From Pseudisothecium myosuroides (taxonomy: Eukaryota; Streptophyta; Bryopsida; Hypnales; Lembophyllaceae), in contig OX637287.1 in the NCBI GenBank assembly GCA_951799445.1, forward strand, positions 5,642,001 to 5,706,000: DNA of 64,000 bases, read 5' to 3'. Positions 51,380 through 62,752 of the stretch are shown in pieces. How positions within the stretch are numbered: the first letter of the stretch is position 1; each line of letters starts with the position of its first letter. A program made the position numbers and the translations under genes. The notes beneath the pieces are model-generated. The model worked only from the letters and a program-made list of their open reading frames with translations, ran no database searches and was not told the origin of the DNA.

Positions 51380-51537
51380 AAGGTGGGTACCCCTAAAACC
51401 GCCACTTTTTGCTATGAAGGATCAAAGTTTGGTTCTAAAATGGTTTCTTCCACATAGGTACAAAATTGATTTTGGAGATGTACACAGAATAAAGATGGTG
51501 GTTTAAGGTCAATGGCACATTTGAGTGTACCTACTTT
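51380..51537. repeat. Dispersed repeat B, copy
   Basis: Left end AGGTGGGTACCCCTAAAACC; right end, read inward, AAAGTAGGTACACTCAAATG. The interior has CTTCCACATAGGTACAAAAT, GGAGATGTACACAGAATAAA and GATGGTGGTTTAAGGTCAATG, shared with 10640-10746 and 61390-61466. Confidence 0.65.
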
Positions 51538-51773
51538 AGAAGGATTTTCTATCAGCCATTAGACACTTAGTGTCTGTAGCAGCATTACATTTTTGTCTTA
51601 CATAGAAGGATTCTCTGTCATCTATCGGGCACTTAGAATCTATAAGGACATTACATGTCTTATATTGAAGGATTTTTTGTCATCCATCAGACACTATAGT
51701 AACATTACATGTCTTACATAGAAGGATTCTTTGTCATCCATCGGGGACTTAGTATCTATAGCGACATTACATG
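51538..51773. repeat. Four-copy tandem repeat, unit 54-66 bases
   Basis: Each unit starts (A/T)GAAGGATT, continues with TGTCATCCATCGGGCACTTAG-like sequence and ends GACATTACATGTCTTACAT. Units begin near 51538, 51604, 51666 and 51720. Confidence 0.9.
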
Positions 51774-52128
51774 ATTAAAGTAAATGTTCCTACTCTAAGT
51801 ATAGATCTTGACAATGAATACAATGCTTCAACCAAATGCTTCATCCAAATACCTTCTCATTCATCTCAAACTATTCTTGAGTTTTTAAAAGATGACACAT
51901 TTTTCCTTATATTGTTGTACATATATTATTTATCTGAAATAAACCCTACTATAATTCAGTAAAATAGTTTATTCTTGCAACATAAGCAAAAATCCAAAAA
52001 AATCCAAAGAAAAAATAGGCATTAAGGGATTAAGCAGCCCATTTAAGACCAGTACACTTGATTGTTGCAGGAGCATTACTCCCCGCAGTGCATGATCGGG
52101 TGAACACCCTGATGCATCGAATTGGTAT

Positions 52129-52424
52129 CAGGGCTTCTTTTTGGGGGTTTTTGGTGCCAGATTGCACCAAAAAAAATAATCTGGCTAAAAATGCCAAAAA
52201 AAATGCCAAAAAACTTGGATGAAATTGCCAAAAAAACTTCAAATTAAAAAAAATCTTGGATGAAATTGCCAAATTTTTGATGAAAACCATATTATAGACA
52301 TGTGATATGTGCTATTGTGATATTTTCTATCCAATATGTGGATGAATGTTGAAATTTGGAGGACCACTATAACATTTTAAATTGCCACTTTGGCACTTCT
52401 TAAAAAATGAAAAAAAAAGCCCTG
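52129..52424. mobile_element. hAT-like MITE, 296 bases, perfect 8-bp target duplication
   Basis: Termini CAGGGCTTCTTTTT (left) and CAGGGCTTTTTTTTTC (right, read inward). ATTGGTAT stands on both sides (52121-52128, 52425-52432). An 8-bp duplication with CAGGG ends is diagnostic for hAT. The interior repeats TTGGATGAAATTGCCAAAAA. It sits about 300 bases upstream of the SPC25 start codon. Confidence 0.92.
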
Positions 52425-52670
52425 ATTGGTATCCATCAGGGCATAGTCAATTACGAACAGGTGAGACCCGGATGCGGTTACCAACCAGCCGACAGAGGTA
52501 GACACCCTGTTGCATCCTTCCATACGGGTATCAACTTCCCACTTCGTCTCTCTCGATTTGAATTGAACCCCCGCCATTGCGTCGCTGCAGCAACGCACAA
52601 GGCCATGGCGAGGTCCAGTTGAAGTGTTCCTTTGTTAAAAGGTTGCATTTTTTTAGGTCACATTTTTTTC

Positions 52671-52718
52671 ATGGTTAGTTGGTGTGTTTCTCTGTGCGGG
52701 AAATCGACGATCCCTTGA
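52671..52718 (+). promoter_or_regulatory. Possible uORF ahead of SPC25
   Basis: An ATG opens a 15-codon frame that stops five bases before the SPC25 start codon. Whether it lies in the mRNA is unknown: a T-rich stretch with AG just upstream (near 52655) could be a splice acceptor. Confidence 0.4.
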
Positions 52719-52723
52719 GAAAA

Positions 52724-55700
52724 ATGGAGCAGAATGAGAGTAATGGCACCGCTCAGCTGGGCAAGGAGCTCGCCTCCATTTTCAAGGGCATGGATGCTTG
52801 GAGGTCGCAGGTGGAGAGCTTGTTGAGTGACGCCACTGCGGCTGCCGCCTCCATTCGTGTCTCTTCCCAAGGTTAGCTTTCCTGCATTCTGTTCTTATAT
52901 TTCGTATTGTAAGGGAGCTTTCTGATGGAGTATGGTGAAAGCTTGTACCGGCATTCATCCGATTTTTTTTAAATTATTATTAGTTGTGAGATAAGGTAGG
53001 ATGACACTTCGATTGTTGTACTTATGGATTCACCAAAAAAATTCTTTGCAAAAGAATGGCAAATCAGAGAAAATTCCTCGTGTGTTTCGGTTAACTCATT
53101 TTTGAATTAAAGAATCTGCATTGTGGGTGGTCAAAGTTTAAACACGTTGCTTCCCAATCTTACCCCTAGGGATTATTCTCATTCATTCGGAAGCTACTGT
53201 GTTCCGACACTGTTGCAATGATAATTTAAAAGCGTCCCTCAAGGGTATGGAATAATGAATGAATGTTTCGTCATGTATATAAAATGGTCACTTCTCATGC
53301 CAATTCCAACTCTTTCAATCTCAATTCCGCACATTGCAGTTGTCATGTGGATCCGAGTACAGTTTTTACTAAATTTGATGCAGCAGAGTGAATCGGGTAC
53401 GATAGCACGGTGAAAATTGGGCCTGGGGACCGAAATGGGTCTGCCTACCTTGTATTTTTCCAATTCTGCATGAATGTTTATAATTTTAAAAGCGCTAATT
53501 ACAGGTTTACCCATGAGTGACCCGAAGATTTAATGTACATTTGAAGCGCATGAATGAAGAAGGGCTGCTTTGGGGGTCAGAGTCGCAATTAGGTGGGGTT
53601 ACCTTAAGAGAGAGCAAGTTCAGTTTTATTGTGAGATGTTGTGTGCTCGCAGAATCGCGAACGTTTGTTTTCTCATTTTAAAAGTGCGGTGAGGTTTCAG
53701 TGTTTCAATGTTTCAATATCTTGTAACAGAGGATGCCAAGGAGTTATTGGGCCGATCGAAGATCTTGGAAGGCGAAGGTCACTTCGTTAGAAAAGGTTTG
53801 CTTGATCCATCAGCATTTTGATTGTATTCGTGCCTTCTCTTGAGTTTGTGGCATTTTGGCAAAGACATTGCGAAAAAACTAAGATTTTGTTGTGGAGAGA
53901 CAACCATGAAGAATGTACCAAATGCTGTCTGGCTTTGAAATTTGAGTAACATATTTCTATCATTCAAAACAGTAGGCCATGATTTCTTCATTGGTGTAGT
54001 TTGTTTCCTTCCTTGTAGATTCCTAAATGGAAGTGGCCACATTTGACCATTTGGGCACTTAGCTAGGGATAAACCCCTAAAGTCTTGAGGCCTTTTTTCA
54101 TCTAAAAACACTCAAAAGTGTCATGTCTATTGCAAAGAGCAAAAAAGTTTAAAATTTGTTTTTTTTGCATATCTATCCGTAGAATCTTGAATTAGAATAG
54201 TATATACATGTGTGGTAGAAATTTCAGAAACTTTGATCTCGCAGATTGCCAGATATTTGCATTTATAGTGAAGAGAATAAGTTTTTTTTCACCTTGTAAG
54301 AAACATAAGACCTTTGAATCTTCTTAACTTAAATTTTTGCACTACAAATTTTGGTTTTCTAATTTTTTATGCTAATGAATTGAATTGAGAGTCTCAAATT
54401 TTTTTTTTAAGTACACACTTGATTACTCGAAGGTAGGAGTTAGAATGAAAATCTAAATTGTTAATAGCTTTAAGATGGAATTGAAACTCATTAATCCCAT
54501 TGGTGAGATTGTTTGAAAAAGCAATCATAACCATGTGCAATATTTTTTTGTGAAAAATTGTAAAACTTGAGTTCAAAAACGAATCCTACAAGATATTTTT
54601 CGAGGATTGTGATTGTCTAAAATACAAAAGTCTCCATAACTTTCTCATCACTAGTCCAAATAGAGTGAACCAAATCTCTCCATGTAAACAATAGTATTTC
54701 TGTGAGAAACAAAATTTAACAAAATTTATATTGTGCTTATGTGCTTTTCTGATTCTACCCAACAGACTCCATTTTAAACTTAAGGTGGCATAATTTTTGC
54801 TCCCAAGCACTGATTGAAATAAAAAATTGTATTCCCAGAAAGCTAATGTGTTTTTCTATCTTCAAAAATAGTTTTCAAGAAATTACATCAAAAATTGAGA
54901 TCATATAACCTGCCTGAACCTTCAAATGTCTCTCCAGGGGACACTTGGGACTTCAGAAATGAGATGTTGGAAATACGATAGGAGTTTTTATATCTAGGAC
55001 ATAGAAATTTTATTTCCAGCTAGGTAGAGTTAAAATGGTTTGAGTAGTATTGCGGTTGGACTGTAGTGAGGGAAGCGCAACAGGAAGAGCTGAGCAAGTG
55101 CGAGCAAGAAACGTCGGAGGCGTATAAAAGACTAGAAGACCTCCACGAGCACACTACGAAGTTATTTCAACTTAAAGCAGACCGAGAAGAACTTATTTCC
55201 AAGTTTATGTCAGGTAAAATCTCCATGCTCTCCTCAATCAAGTCCCTCTTTTCAATTCCTCTTTAGACTCCTCGTTTCTCCCTCACTTGACCTGACACCA
55301 GGAAGTCTTAAAGCATTTATGAAGCTAATTGGGAGGGCGGAGTAAATGTTTGCAGAGATCACAGACAAGCTAAGTCATAAGAAGCAGAAAGTGAAGGCGT
55401 TGCATGAAGCTACGGAATGGTACAAACGACTGTTGAGTATGCGTTGTGAGTACTCTGACGGTAAGTATGCGAGCGTATGAAGGATCAGCAACTTGCAATG
55501 TGTGTAGTAGTTGACTTTGCACTTAATCATCTTACGCTTCAGCAGCAACTCATAGAGGCAAGATGAAACTAAGTAATGATGCTCGCATTGGCTTTGCAGT
55601 ACAGACCGTGATTAATTGAGCGCACCGTCGCGATTGGGAACAAAGATGCTTGATAGCGACACTCTGTCCGCTTGTGTGGGTCTAATATGGCATATACCAT

Positions 55701-56381
55701 GTGGCACAGTCTGCGTTTTTGTACTGAAGTCCGAGTGGGCTTTTCTGACAGCTGTGAAGTTCATATTCACCAATGTGGATCCCCGCGACTCTGATCGTGT
55801 GTTCAGTTTCTCTATTCGCATGGATAAAAGCTCCGCCTCTTGGACGCGTAAGTTACCCTCGCTTATAATCGTATGGAAGACGAGTTGTCGGATTGACTTC
55901 ATCTCTTTACTCCTGCAATGATTCTCGTTTTGTTAACCCCTAATAAATCGTTTAAGAAGCCTCAAGAAAGTGAACAAAGTGTACCAATAGAATGAAGAAA
56001 TCATGTCCTACGTTTTTGAACGATAGAAGTATATTTGAAGGTTGGTATAATTGACTATATTAGCTTCCCAGAAAAGACTTTCTGATTTTAGCTTGGACTT
56101 GTAGGGGTTAATATAATGATACGCATGATGTGACAAAAATTGTGAGAACAGCGTGGTAGTCCAATGAGGAAAGTTCTTATCTTTACATATGCTTAACAAG
56201 AGTGTTTGTGGTGCTTAACGAGAGTGTTTGTGGTGCAGTGGTTGATTGTAAACCCTGGGTGGACGCAGCGCCTAGTTTTGTTGAGACGCTGAACAACAGC
56301 AACGAGTTATCACGGTTTGTAAGATCCATGCGTCGAGAATTTGAAGTCCTTGCTGTTAGATCTCGGTACTTCGTGAATTGA
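52724..56381 (+). CDS. SPC25: Kinetochore protein SPC25 (NDC80 complex subunit)
   Basis: Six coding exons: 52724-52871, 53730-53777, 55067-55213, 55356-55460, 55752-55847, 56238-56381 (about 229 codons; the last exon border is uncertain by one base). SPC25 pairs with SPC24 to anchor the NDC80 complex to the inner kinetochore. The chain begins MEQNESNGTAQLGKELASIF; residues about 20-150 are rich in E, K, Q and heptad-spaced L (EELSKCEQETSEAYKRLEDL), fitting the coiled coil. The C-terminal globular (RWD-like) domain shows VKFIFTNVDPRDSDRVFSFS and LVDCKPWVDAAPSFVETLN, ending ELSRFVRSMRREFEVL, the family's final helix. Length is near that of animal SPC25. Introns 2 and 5 carry TTAA-type repeats. 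An in-frame non-ATG extension upstream is ignored. Confidence 0.88.
53930..54066. repeat. Repeat C copy in SPC25 intron 2
   Basis: Shares CATATTTCTATC, CATGATTTCTTC, TTGTTTCCTTCCTT and GGCCACATTTGACCATTTGG with the UNC93-like intron copies. It abuts the TTAA-type element that starts at about 54073. Confidence 0.65.
54073..54957. repeat. TTAA-type MITE, decayed copy in SPC25 intron 2
   Basis: The left end ATAA|ACCCCTAAAGTCTTGAGG and the interior (CTCAAAAGTGTCATGTCTATT, GCATATCTATCCGTAGAATC) are homologous to 57025-57947 in the same orientation. The right end near 54957 is decayed and lacks a clear TTAA. Confidence 0.6.
55937..56107. repeat. Short TTAA-flanked element (repeat C) in SPC25 intron 5
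   Basis: TTAA at 55933-55936 and 56108-56111. Termini CCCCTAATAAATCG and (read inward) CCCCTACAAGTCC. The interior GTACCAATAGAATGAAGAAA and CTTCCCAGAAAAGACTTTCT links it to the repeat C copies in the UNC93-like introns, and ties repeat C to the TTAA-type superfamily. Confidence 0.7.
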
Positions 56382-57020
56382 TAGATCTCGGTACTCCACT
56401 TTCATTCTTGTTTGGATTGTACACGTATAGTTTGCTCGTGAGGGTACACCTGAGTGTACCGAGAGCGTCTTCCAGCACACCATTATAGAAATTGACTCCG
56501 ATGCCTGGTATCGTGTGGCATACCAATTGGCAGAGGGTAGTTTTCCTCATTATTCTACAGCACAGTACACGAACTTTGTCTCCGTTGCACTTGTAAATAT
56601 TGACATATCAGCTTGGCATGTTAGATACTTCAGTCACCCTTGTAGTTGGGGCAATGTGCCATACTCATTGTGATACCTTTCATAGAAGTTCTTCCCTCAG
56701 TTCAGTCAATTGACTATTTCTGTAAAGAAGCCTGTGATTGCAAATTTCTTTAATCTTCGCAAGGCTCAAGCTATGTTATATTTTCTAGTTTACCATGACA
56801 ATTAGAGAGTATGTTACAAGTTTCAAGAAATGTTGACAACAGGAGGCACCTTTCGGTGTGCACATGGCCTGTGCAACCAAGCTATCCTACCTTTCTCTTA
56901 TCGCAGCTTGGTGCAAAAAGCTCTTTCTACTAGTGGTTTTTCATTAGGCTTGGAAGTGTCCCTTGCTAGAAAGAATGGAGTGCCAAATATGCATATGTCA
57001 TTCTTACTGAATTTGCAACT
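56382..57020. other. SPC25 3' region
   Basis: This should hold the SPC25 3' UTR. A near copy of AGATCTCGGTACT spans the stop codon (56359-56371 and again at 56383-56395). No other gene is seen. Confidence 0.55.
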
Positions 57021-57024
57021 TTAA

Positions 57025-57947
57025 CCCCTAAAGTTCCGAGGCTTATTTTCTGCCAAAAAACACTCAAAACTGCCATTTCTATAGCAAAGAGTAAAAAAAA
57101 CATTTTATTGTGTTTTTTTCACGTCTAACCGTAGGATCTTACACCTAACTAGTATTAAAAAGTGTGGAAAAAATTTCAGAATTTTTGACCGCACAGATTG
57201 CAAGATATTTGCATTTAAAGTGGAAAAAACAAGTTTTTCAGCACATTGTGGGACTGGATTTTTTGACTTTGAACATTTTTAACTTAAAATTTTTGCACTA
57301 CAGAGTTTTGAGCTTTAAATATTTATAGTGGAGAATTGAGTTGAGAGTCTAGGAAAAAAAAAGAAATTCAAAAAAACTTAATTATCATTCTTCAAAAAAT
57401 TGTTAAGTAGAAGTAGGTACGAGATAGGAGGAAAATCTAAAATATTTCTATATTTTAGATGGAATTAAAATACACTAATCCCAATGGTGAGATTGTTCTA
57501 GCAAGTAAATTAAACCATGAGAATTTATTTTTTTTGAAAAATTGCAAAAATAGCATTCAGAAATGAATCCTACAAGTTATTTTTTTCAAGAAGATGCTCT
57601 AACTACCAGAAAAACAAGAATGTCCATAACTTCCTCATAACAAAGTCAAATGAAATGAATCAAAGCTTTCCAGATAGACAAAAATATAATCTATGAGAAA
57701 AAAAATATTTTTAAAAAAAATTCAAAATTTTGCAAATATTTTTTTGCTGCCCCCCGTCCCCATGCATTCCAAGAAATGGCATAACTTCTCGCTCAAAGGT
57801 CCAATTTCAAATTTTTTTTTCCGTCACGTACCTCTCTCAATTCTTCACATTCACAAAAAGTTTCAAAAAATTAGGAGAAAATTTCAGCTCGTCAGTACCT
57901 ACCCCAAGTCCCATTTGTCCCTAGAACGGACAATGGTCCTTTAGGGG
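57025..57947. repeat. TTAA-flanked MITE, copy 8 (923 bases, near intact)
   Basis: TTAA at 57021-57024 and 57948-57951. Left terminus CCCCTAAAGTTCCGAGG; right, read inward, CCCCTAAAGGACCATTGTCC. It is the inverted full-length relative of 6280-7194. The short open frames inside are noncoding by composition. Confidence 0.85.
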
Positions 57948-57951
57948 TTAA

Positions 57952-58775
57952 TAGAATGGTTCCTTAGTAGGTGCTTGAAAGGAAAGGTACTTAAAAATAA
58001 TATCTTGAAAGATAGCTTGACAATTGTTAGTTTTTGCATCTTTTATCCATATGCATCAAATTTGAAAAGGAATGCCACTTGTATTAGAAGAATGGTGTGT
58101 GAGTTGTATGAATGTCTGAGGAAGATATAACAAACATTGTCACAATGTCACCTTCTCCAATTTTGTCAAATAGTGAGTCTTTTTAAGTATTTGCAAAATT
58201 GGTTGTAGTAGATGTCTTCAACCTTATACATGGTGCAATATGGTCATGAAGTATTTGAAGCCTCTATTTGAAAATTATCTAAGATTATAATCTTGATTTT
58301 ATATATACAATTTGTTTGTCCTAATGGACAGATCAACCACCAAGTGTTTATATAGAGCTTTTATTTCAATTGCAATTTTCAGGTTGGATTACTCTATTTG
58401 TTTTTTTGTTTTTTTAAATTAACTTCTAGGAATTTCACTTCTTCTCCAATGACACTAAATTTGCCATTGCAAACTTGGATGCATTCAAAATATAGAAATT
58501 GAATTGAGAATGTTAGGTTTTGGATTTTTTATATATTTGCAACCAAACAGAGATTGACCCTTTTTCAAGGAGACTTTATGAGAGGTTGGATAAGTTCATT
58601 TCAAGACAAAATCCACCTTGCCTATTCTTGCCAATGAATAAATAAAGGGGAGGTCTTGCACACTAGATTGACCTCCAATGAGTGCTCTTGGCACAATTTG
58701 AGGTTTTTTTAAGCAAATGATTCACATGGGACCTAAAAGGATGATTTTCACAATAATCAGTCCGACATTCCAAGG
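57952..58775. other. AT-rich intergenic DNA
   Basis: No gene seen. The segment 58660-58775 (GACCTCCAATGAGTGCTCTT ... AAAAGGATGATTTTCAC) is related to 59945-60050, suggesting another decayed TTAA-type end at 58775. Confidence 0.5.
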
Positions 58776-58779
58776 TTAA

Positions 58780-58994
58780 CTCCTTAATGCTCTAACGTTC
58801 AAAATTTAGACAATGAACAAAGAGGTTCCAAGGGCCTTTTTGACTACAAAACTTCTCATTCATCCAAATCAATGCTTGCCTTTTTGGAAACCAGCACACT
58901 TTTAGTATAATGAAGTTTAAATAGATAAAATATATTTATACAAATATAAGCAAAAGTATGCAAAAATTCAAGAAAGGACTCGAGCACTAAGGGG
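58780..58994. repeat. Short TTAA-flanked MITE, 215 bases
   Basis: TTAA at 58776-58779 and 58995-58998. Termini CTCCTTAATGCTC and (read inward) CCCCTTAGTGCTC match at 10 of 13 positions. AT-rich, noncoding. Confidence 0.65.
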
Positions 58995-59754
58995 TTAAGA
59001 GACTCTCCAATGACATTGACATAAGCAATTCAAACTTCATCTCCAATTTTGTCCATCTTTACATGTTCTTTTTAAGGACTAAGAATCTATACCTTAAGTT
59101 AGACTATTTGTTTTGTTTGTTTTGTTGAAATCCCCGAAAACCGCGTGTCCCCATCCATGCATTGCGTTCTTGGTACCATTGGAAAGCTCTCTGCCACAAG
59201 CTTGGTTTCATGGTGTTTGAACCTATGGTGTGAAAGATATTGAATTTCGAAGATTTTATGAATTAGAAAAAACAGAAAATTTCTTTTACTTTTATTTTGC
59301 TTATTTCAACGGCACAGGGCACACTCACTAAGGTAGCAATGGTAAAGATGAGCTGGAGCAATCCTGACATAGTTCATACTTCATACAATTGAAAATAGTC
59401 AGGACACGGAACTGTACCTTAGTATTCAGGTGGCATAAAATCACAGCATTGGGTATCAAAATCACAAATAAAAGTAAGAATATAACAAGGCTTTTGCAGC
59501 TGTCAGATGAGGCTGCGTTAACGGCCATTGATTCTGGAAGTGTTCATGTAAGCTTATTCTATTCTTCATGTCCTAACTGATATTTCATCTGTCCTTGTTC
59601 AGACATGAGACATTCATTTGGTCGGTCACGAACTTGATGATTTTGGGGTCAGCATGTCGACATTTGGACAACCATTTGTTATTCCCAGCATGATATCACA
59701 TTCTTTAGAACTCAGCAATACAGTCAATCAATACAAGGCTTTAACCCTTAAATG

Positions 59755-60050
59755 CCGAAGTGGATGTTTTGCAGCCGATGAATGACAAGAAAATCTCCTA
59801 CTCCCTCTGTTTCAAAATAAAATCGGTGTTTCCTTTGTATTTTGCAAAGGAAACGTTGGTTTTATTTTGAGATAGAGGGAGTATGTAGGAGAGAAGTGCA
59901 ACTATTCATTTTTCAAATTTTGTGTTGAAAGGGAAAATCATGAATAATAGTTTGACCTCCAGTGAACACTTTTGATTTTTTTCAAAGAAGATGATGTCAT
60001 TTGATGCCAAAAGGGATGATTTCCACGGTCACCAGCCTGGTGTTCAAGGG
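59755..60050. repeat. TTAA-flanked MITE with nested Stowaway-like insert
   Basis: TTAA at 59751-59754 and 60051-60054. Termini CCCTTAAATGCCG and (read inward) CCCTTGAACACCAGG. The Stowaway-like MITE at 59801-59881 interrupts it, so this element is the older insertion. Confidence 0.65.
59801..59881. mobile_element. Stowaway-like MITE, 81 bases
   Basis: Ends CTCCCTCTGTTTCAAAATAA and (right, read inward) CTCCCTCTATCTCAAAATAA, TA on each side (59799-59800, 59882-59883). The whole element is a hairpin with a loop near TTGTATTTTGCAA. Related to 32302-32378. Confidence 0.92.
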
Positions 60051-60054
60051 TTAA

Positions 60055-61757
60055 TTTCCGGACTCCACTACAGTACCTGAATGTCTCATTTGGCACTGAG
60101 GTGCCAAAATTAGATTTCCACATCAGATTTGCAGGGGTCCATGTCACCTCACACCATTCGCGAGATGACATGTGGCGCCTTTTTTAACAAAAGATTGACT
60201 TCATTTATACCAAATCTAACCTTCACCTAGGGTATTCTACTGCTACGAGCCTTCTTAGGAAGGATAAAAATTTGAAGTAAATTTTTACCTTGAGGCCCGC
60301 CTCAAGGAAAATGCATGAATAAATTATTTACCAAGGAAGATAAGATTTTGAAATTCTATATTCATATTTGGAATCCTAAAGGGTACAAAATAGGAATAGG
60401 ATCACAAGATATATTCACAAAATATTCTTGGAATCCTAGAGGTCACAAAATTAAAAATTGAAAGACCAAAATTGAGGGCAGATTTTGACATCCATGATAA
60501 GGGTGGGAAGAGAAAAAAAATCTCACCCAACTTCCTTGAAACTCTTGTATAAAACCGGTATAACCTCCCAAAGTCGATCCTCCATAAGCAAATAAAACTT
60601 TGTAAGCAAATCTTGTCAGACCGGTTCTGGACTTGATCCCATAACAAAAGTTATGACTAAAAATGACCCTCCATAAACAAATAAACCTCCCTAATGTAAT
60701 AAAGTCCCGGACCTATAGGTTTAGAGAGGTTCTACTGTAGCACTACTTTAGACGAATCTGTCTTTTTTTGCAAAGTTTGGAATTGATAGCTTAAGTGACT
60801 AACTAGAGATCAATGATGTTTTGAAGGTGAAAGTAGATTAATGTGGTTAAGTGGATGAAATGTCACTTAAATGGGTGAAAATATTGAGAATAAAGTGAAA
60901 AGATTTTATTCAAAATTTAGCATTTCTAATATATATTTTGGCATGCCATTAAAAAATGGGGGTGATTTAATTACATCCTTTTACTCCTAGACTTGCCACA
61001 TGTTACCACAAAATTCAATCTATGATTTTTTATTGTCAAAAACTTATTGCATTTTAGAGCGATTTTTAGATTGTAAATTTTATAAAAAAAAAAGAGTAGA
61101 TCTCTAATTAACATATTTATTCACATAGAATAAAATTTCTTTTAGCTATTAAGCATAAATCAAATGAGAAAAAAGGATTATAGCATTATTCCTATGAATG
61201 TCACAGAGGACAAGAAGTGTCTAATGAACAATTTTTAAGGATAAATGAGAGTACTACTATAACTAAGAAATAATGCAAAGTAAGTATAAGCATCAAGTGT
61301 AACCTGGGATTTTTTTTAAACCTTGGATATGGTATGCAAACTTAGAAAGCCGTCCAATTTGTGTTTGGCAGAGGTTCTCAAATCGTTTTTTCTTCCACAT
61401 CGGTACATTGATTTAGAGATGTACCCAAATTGATGGTGGTGGTGCATTTTGGGGTGCCCACCTTACAGTATTTTCAAATTGGTGAAACTGGTTTTGGGTA
61501 TTGTACTGTGAGAATATGCATTGCAAACATGGTACGGAGTACATTTTTTCTAGGGGCGGGTCTGCCTGCAGCCAGTGGTTCCAATTGACAATCCCAACGA
61601 AGAAATAAGCTTATTCAAGCGCATGCTATTCATGTGATGAAACTGAGCATGCCACTTGGCTGCCGTGTGTGGAGCTCCCTTCACCTCCTCCACAAATCCG
61701 GACCGTGCCTGGAATTCAAAGTCCTTGGTTGGATACCAGCCACCTTGAGATGCTCAT
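60055..61757. other. Intergenic DNA, no gene seen
   Basis: Mixed AT-rich sequence. 61390-61466 is a partial copy of dispersed repeat B (CTTCCACATCGGTACATTGA, GGAGATGT-like, GGTGCATTTTGGGGTGCCCA). Nothing else is recognisable. Confidence 0.5.
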
Positions 61758-61909
61758 CAGGGCTTTTTTTTTTTGCACTGTAGATGAACAGTGGAGCCTC
61801 ATGTGCCCTCCGTTTGCTGGTCAATATTTGGAGGGAGCCAGGCATAGTGGCGGAAATCTGTCAAAGGAAGTTGGAATCTGGCAAAATTTCGCCAAAAAAA
61901 AAAGCCCTG
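61758..61909. mobile_element. hAT-like MITE, 152 bases, perfect 8-bp target duplication
   Basis: Termini CAGGGCTTTTTTTTTTTTGC and (read inward) CAGGGCTTTTTTTTTTGGCG. ATGCTCAT flanks both ends (61750-61757, 61910-61917). Same family as 52129-52424; both carry a TGGCAAAAT/GCCAAAA block. Confidence 0.93.
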
Positions 61910-61917
61910 ATGCTCAT

Positions 61918-62748
61918 GTGGGCAAAACCAGGCATCTGAATCTAGAGAATAACCGACTGAAATTGGCAGCAGCCCAGGAGGGTTTGAATTAAGGTAGCAA
62001 CACCCATAACCGTGAATTTAAGTTTTTTATTTTTTTTTAAACATACGACTTTCAAGGGTCGCAGTCAAGACTGACATGACTCATCCATGGCAATCGGAAA
62101 ATTAACCGGAATTACAAATCCATGGGTACCCCTGTCAAAACACAAGAGGAAGGACACGAATAAGACCACCACACAAGCAAAGTCAGCACGGGGAATCAAA
62201 CCGGCAACCTCATGGATGCACCCAGAGGCCCCTACTACTTGCCCCATCAACCAAGGTAGTTTGGGGTCGTTTCTGACTTGAATTTAAGGATTTTGGACAT
62301 TATGTCTATTAATACACATCTAACAAATTATTGGACCCTATTAGCAAGGGAAAAATAATTCTTGTGCACTTTCCAATGCATTATTTGGACACTGTGAGTA
62401 TAGGTTGCAAATTTTTAAAGAGCTGACTATAAATGCACCTAATATGTCGACACTAGGGTCTGATATTAAGATGTTGTACATCTTTGTAATCACATCCATT
62501 CACTTCCCAAGATTTTCCAAGATTTTTGAGGAGACAGTTATGGGTACACAAAAGGTTATGGATGATGCTACCTTATCACTTCAATTTAACCCTGTAACAA
62601 CGTGGTAGTCTAAAAGTGTACAATGGATGAAAGAAAATCCTTCTGTGTAAAACCGAAGTAGAAGATGTTCATTCTTGGAATTTTATGTGAAAGAGGGAGT
62701 TCTTGCACAATAGTTTAACCTCCAATGAATGTTCTAACTTCGGGTTTT
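61918..62748. other. Intergenic DNA with one repeat B terminus
   Basis: AAGGTAGCAACACCCATAAC at about 61993 matches the termini of dispersed repeat B. No gene is supported. Confidence 0.45.
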
Positions 62749-62752
62749 TTAA

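Noticed and set aside
52679..52723. Upstream in-frame extension of SPC25
   Set aside because: It has no ATG, and the family start fits MEQNESNG at 52724.
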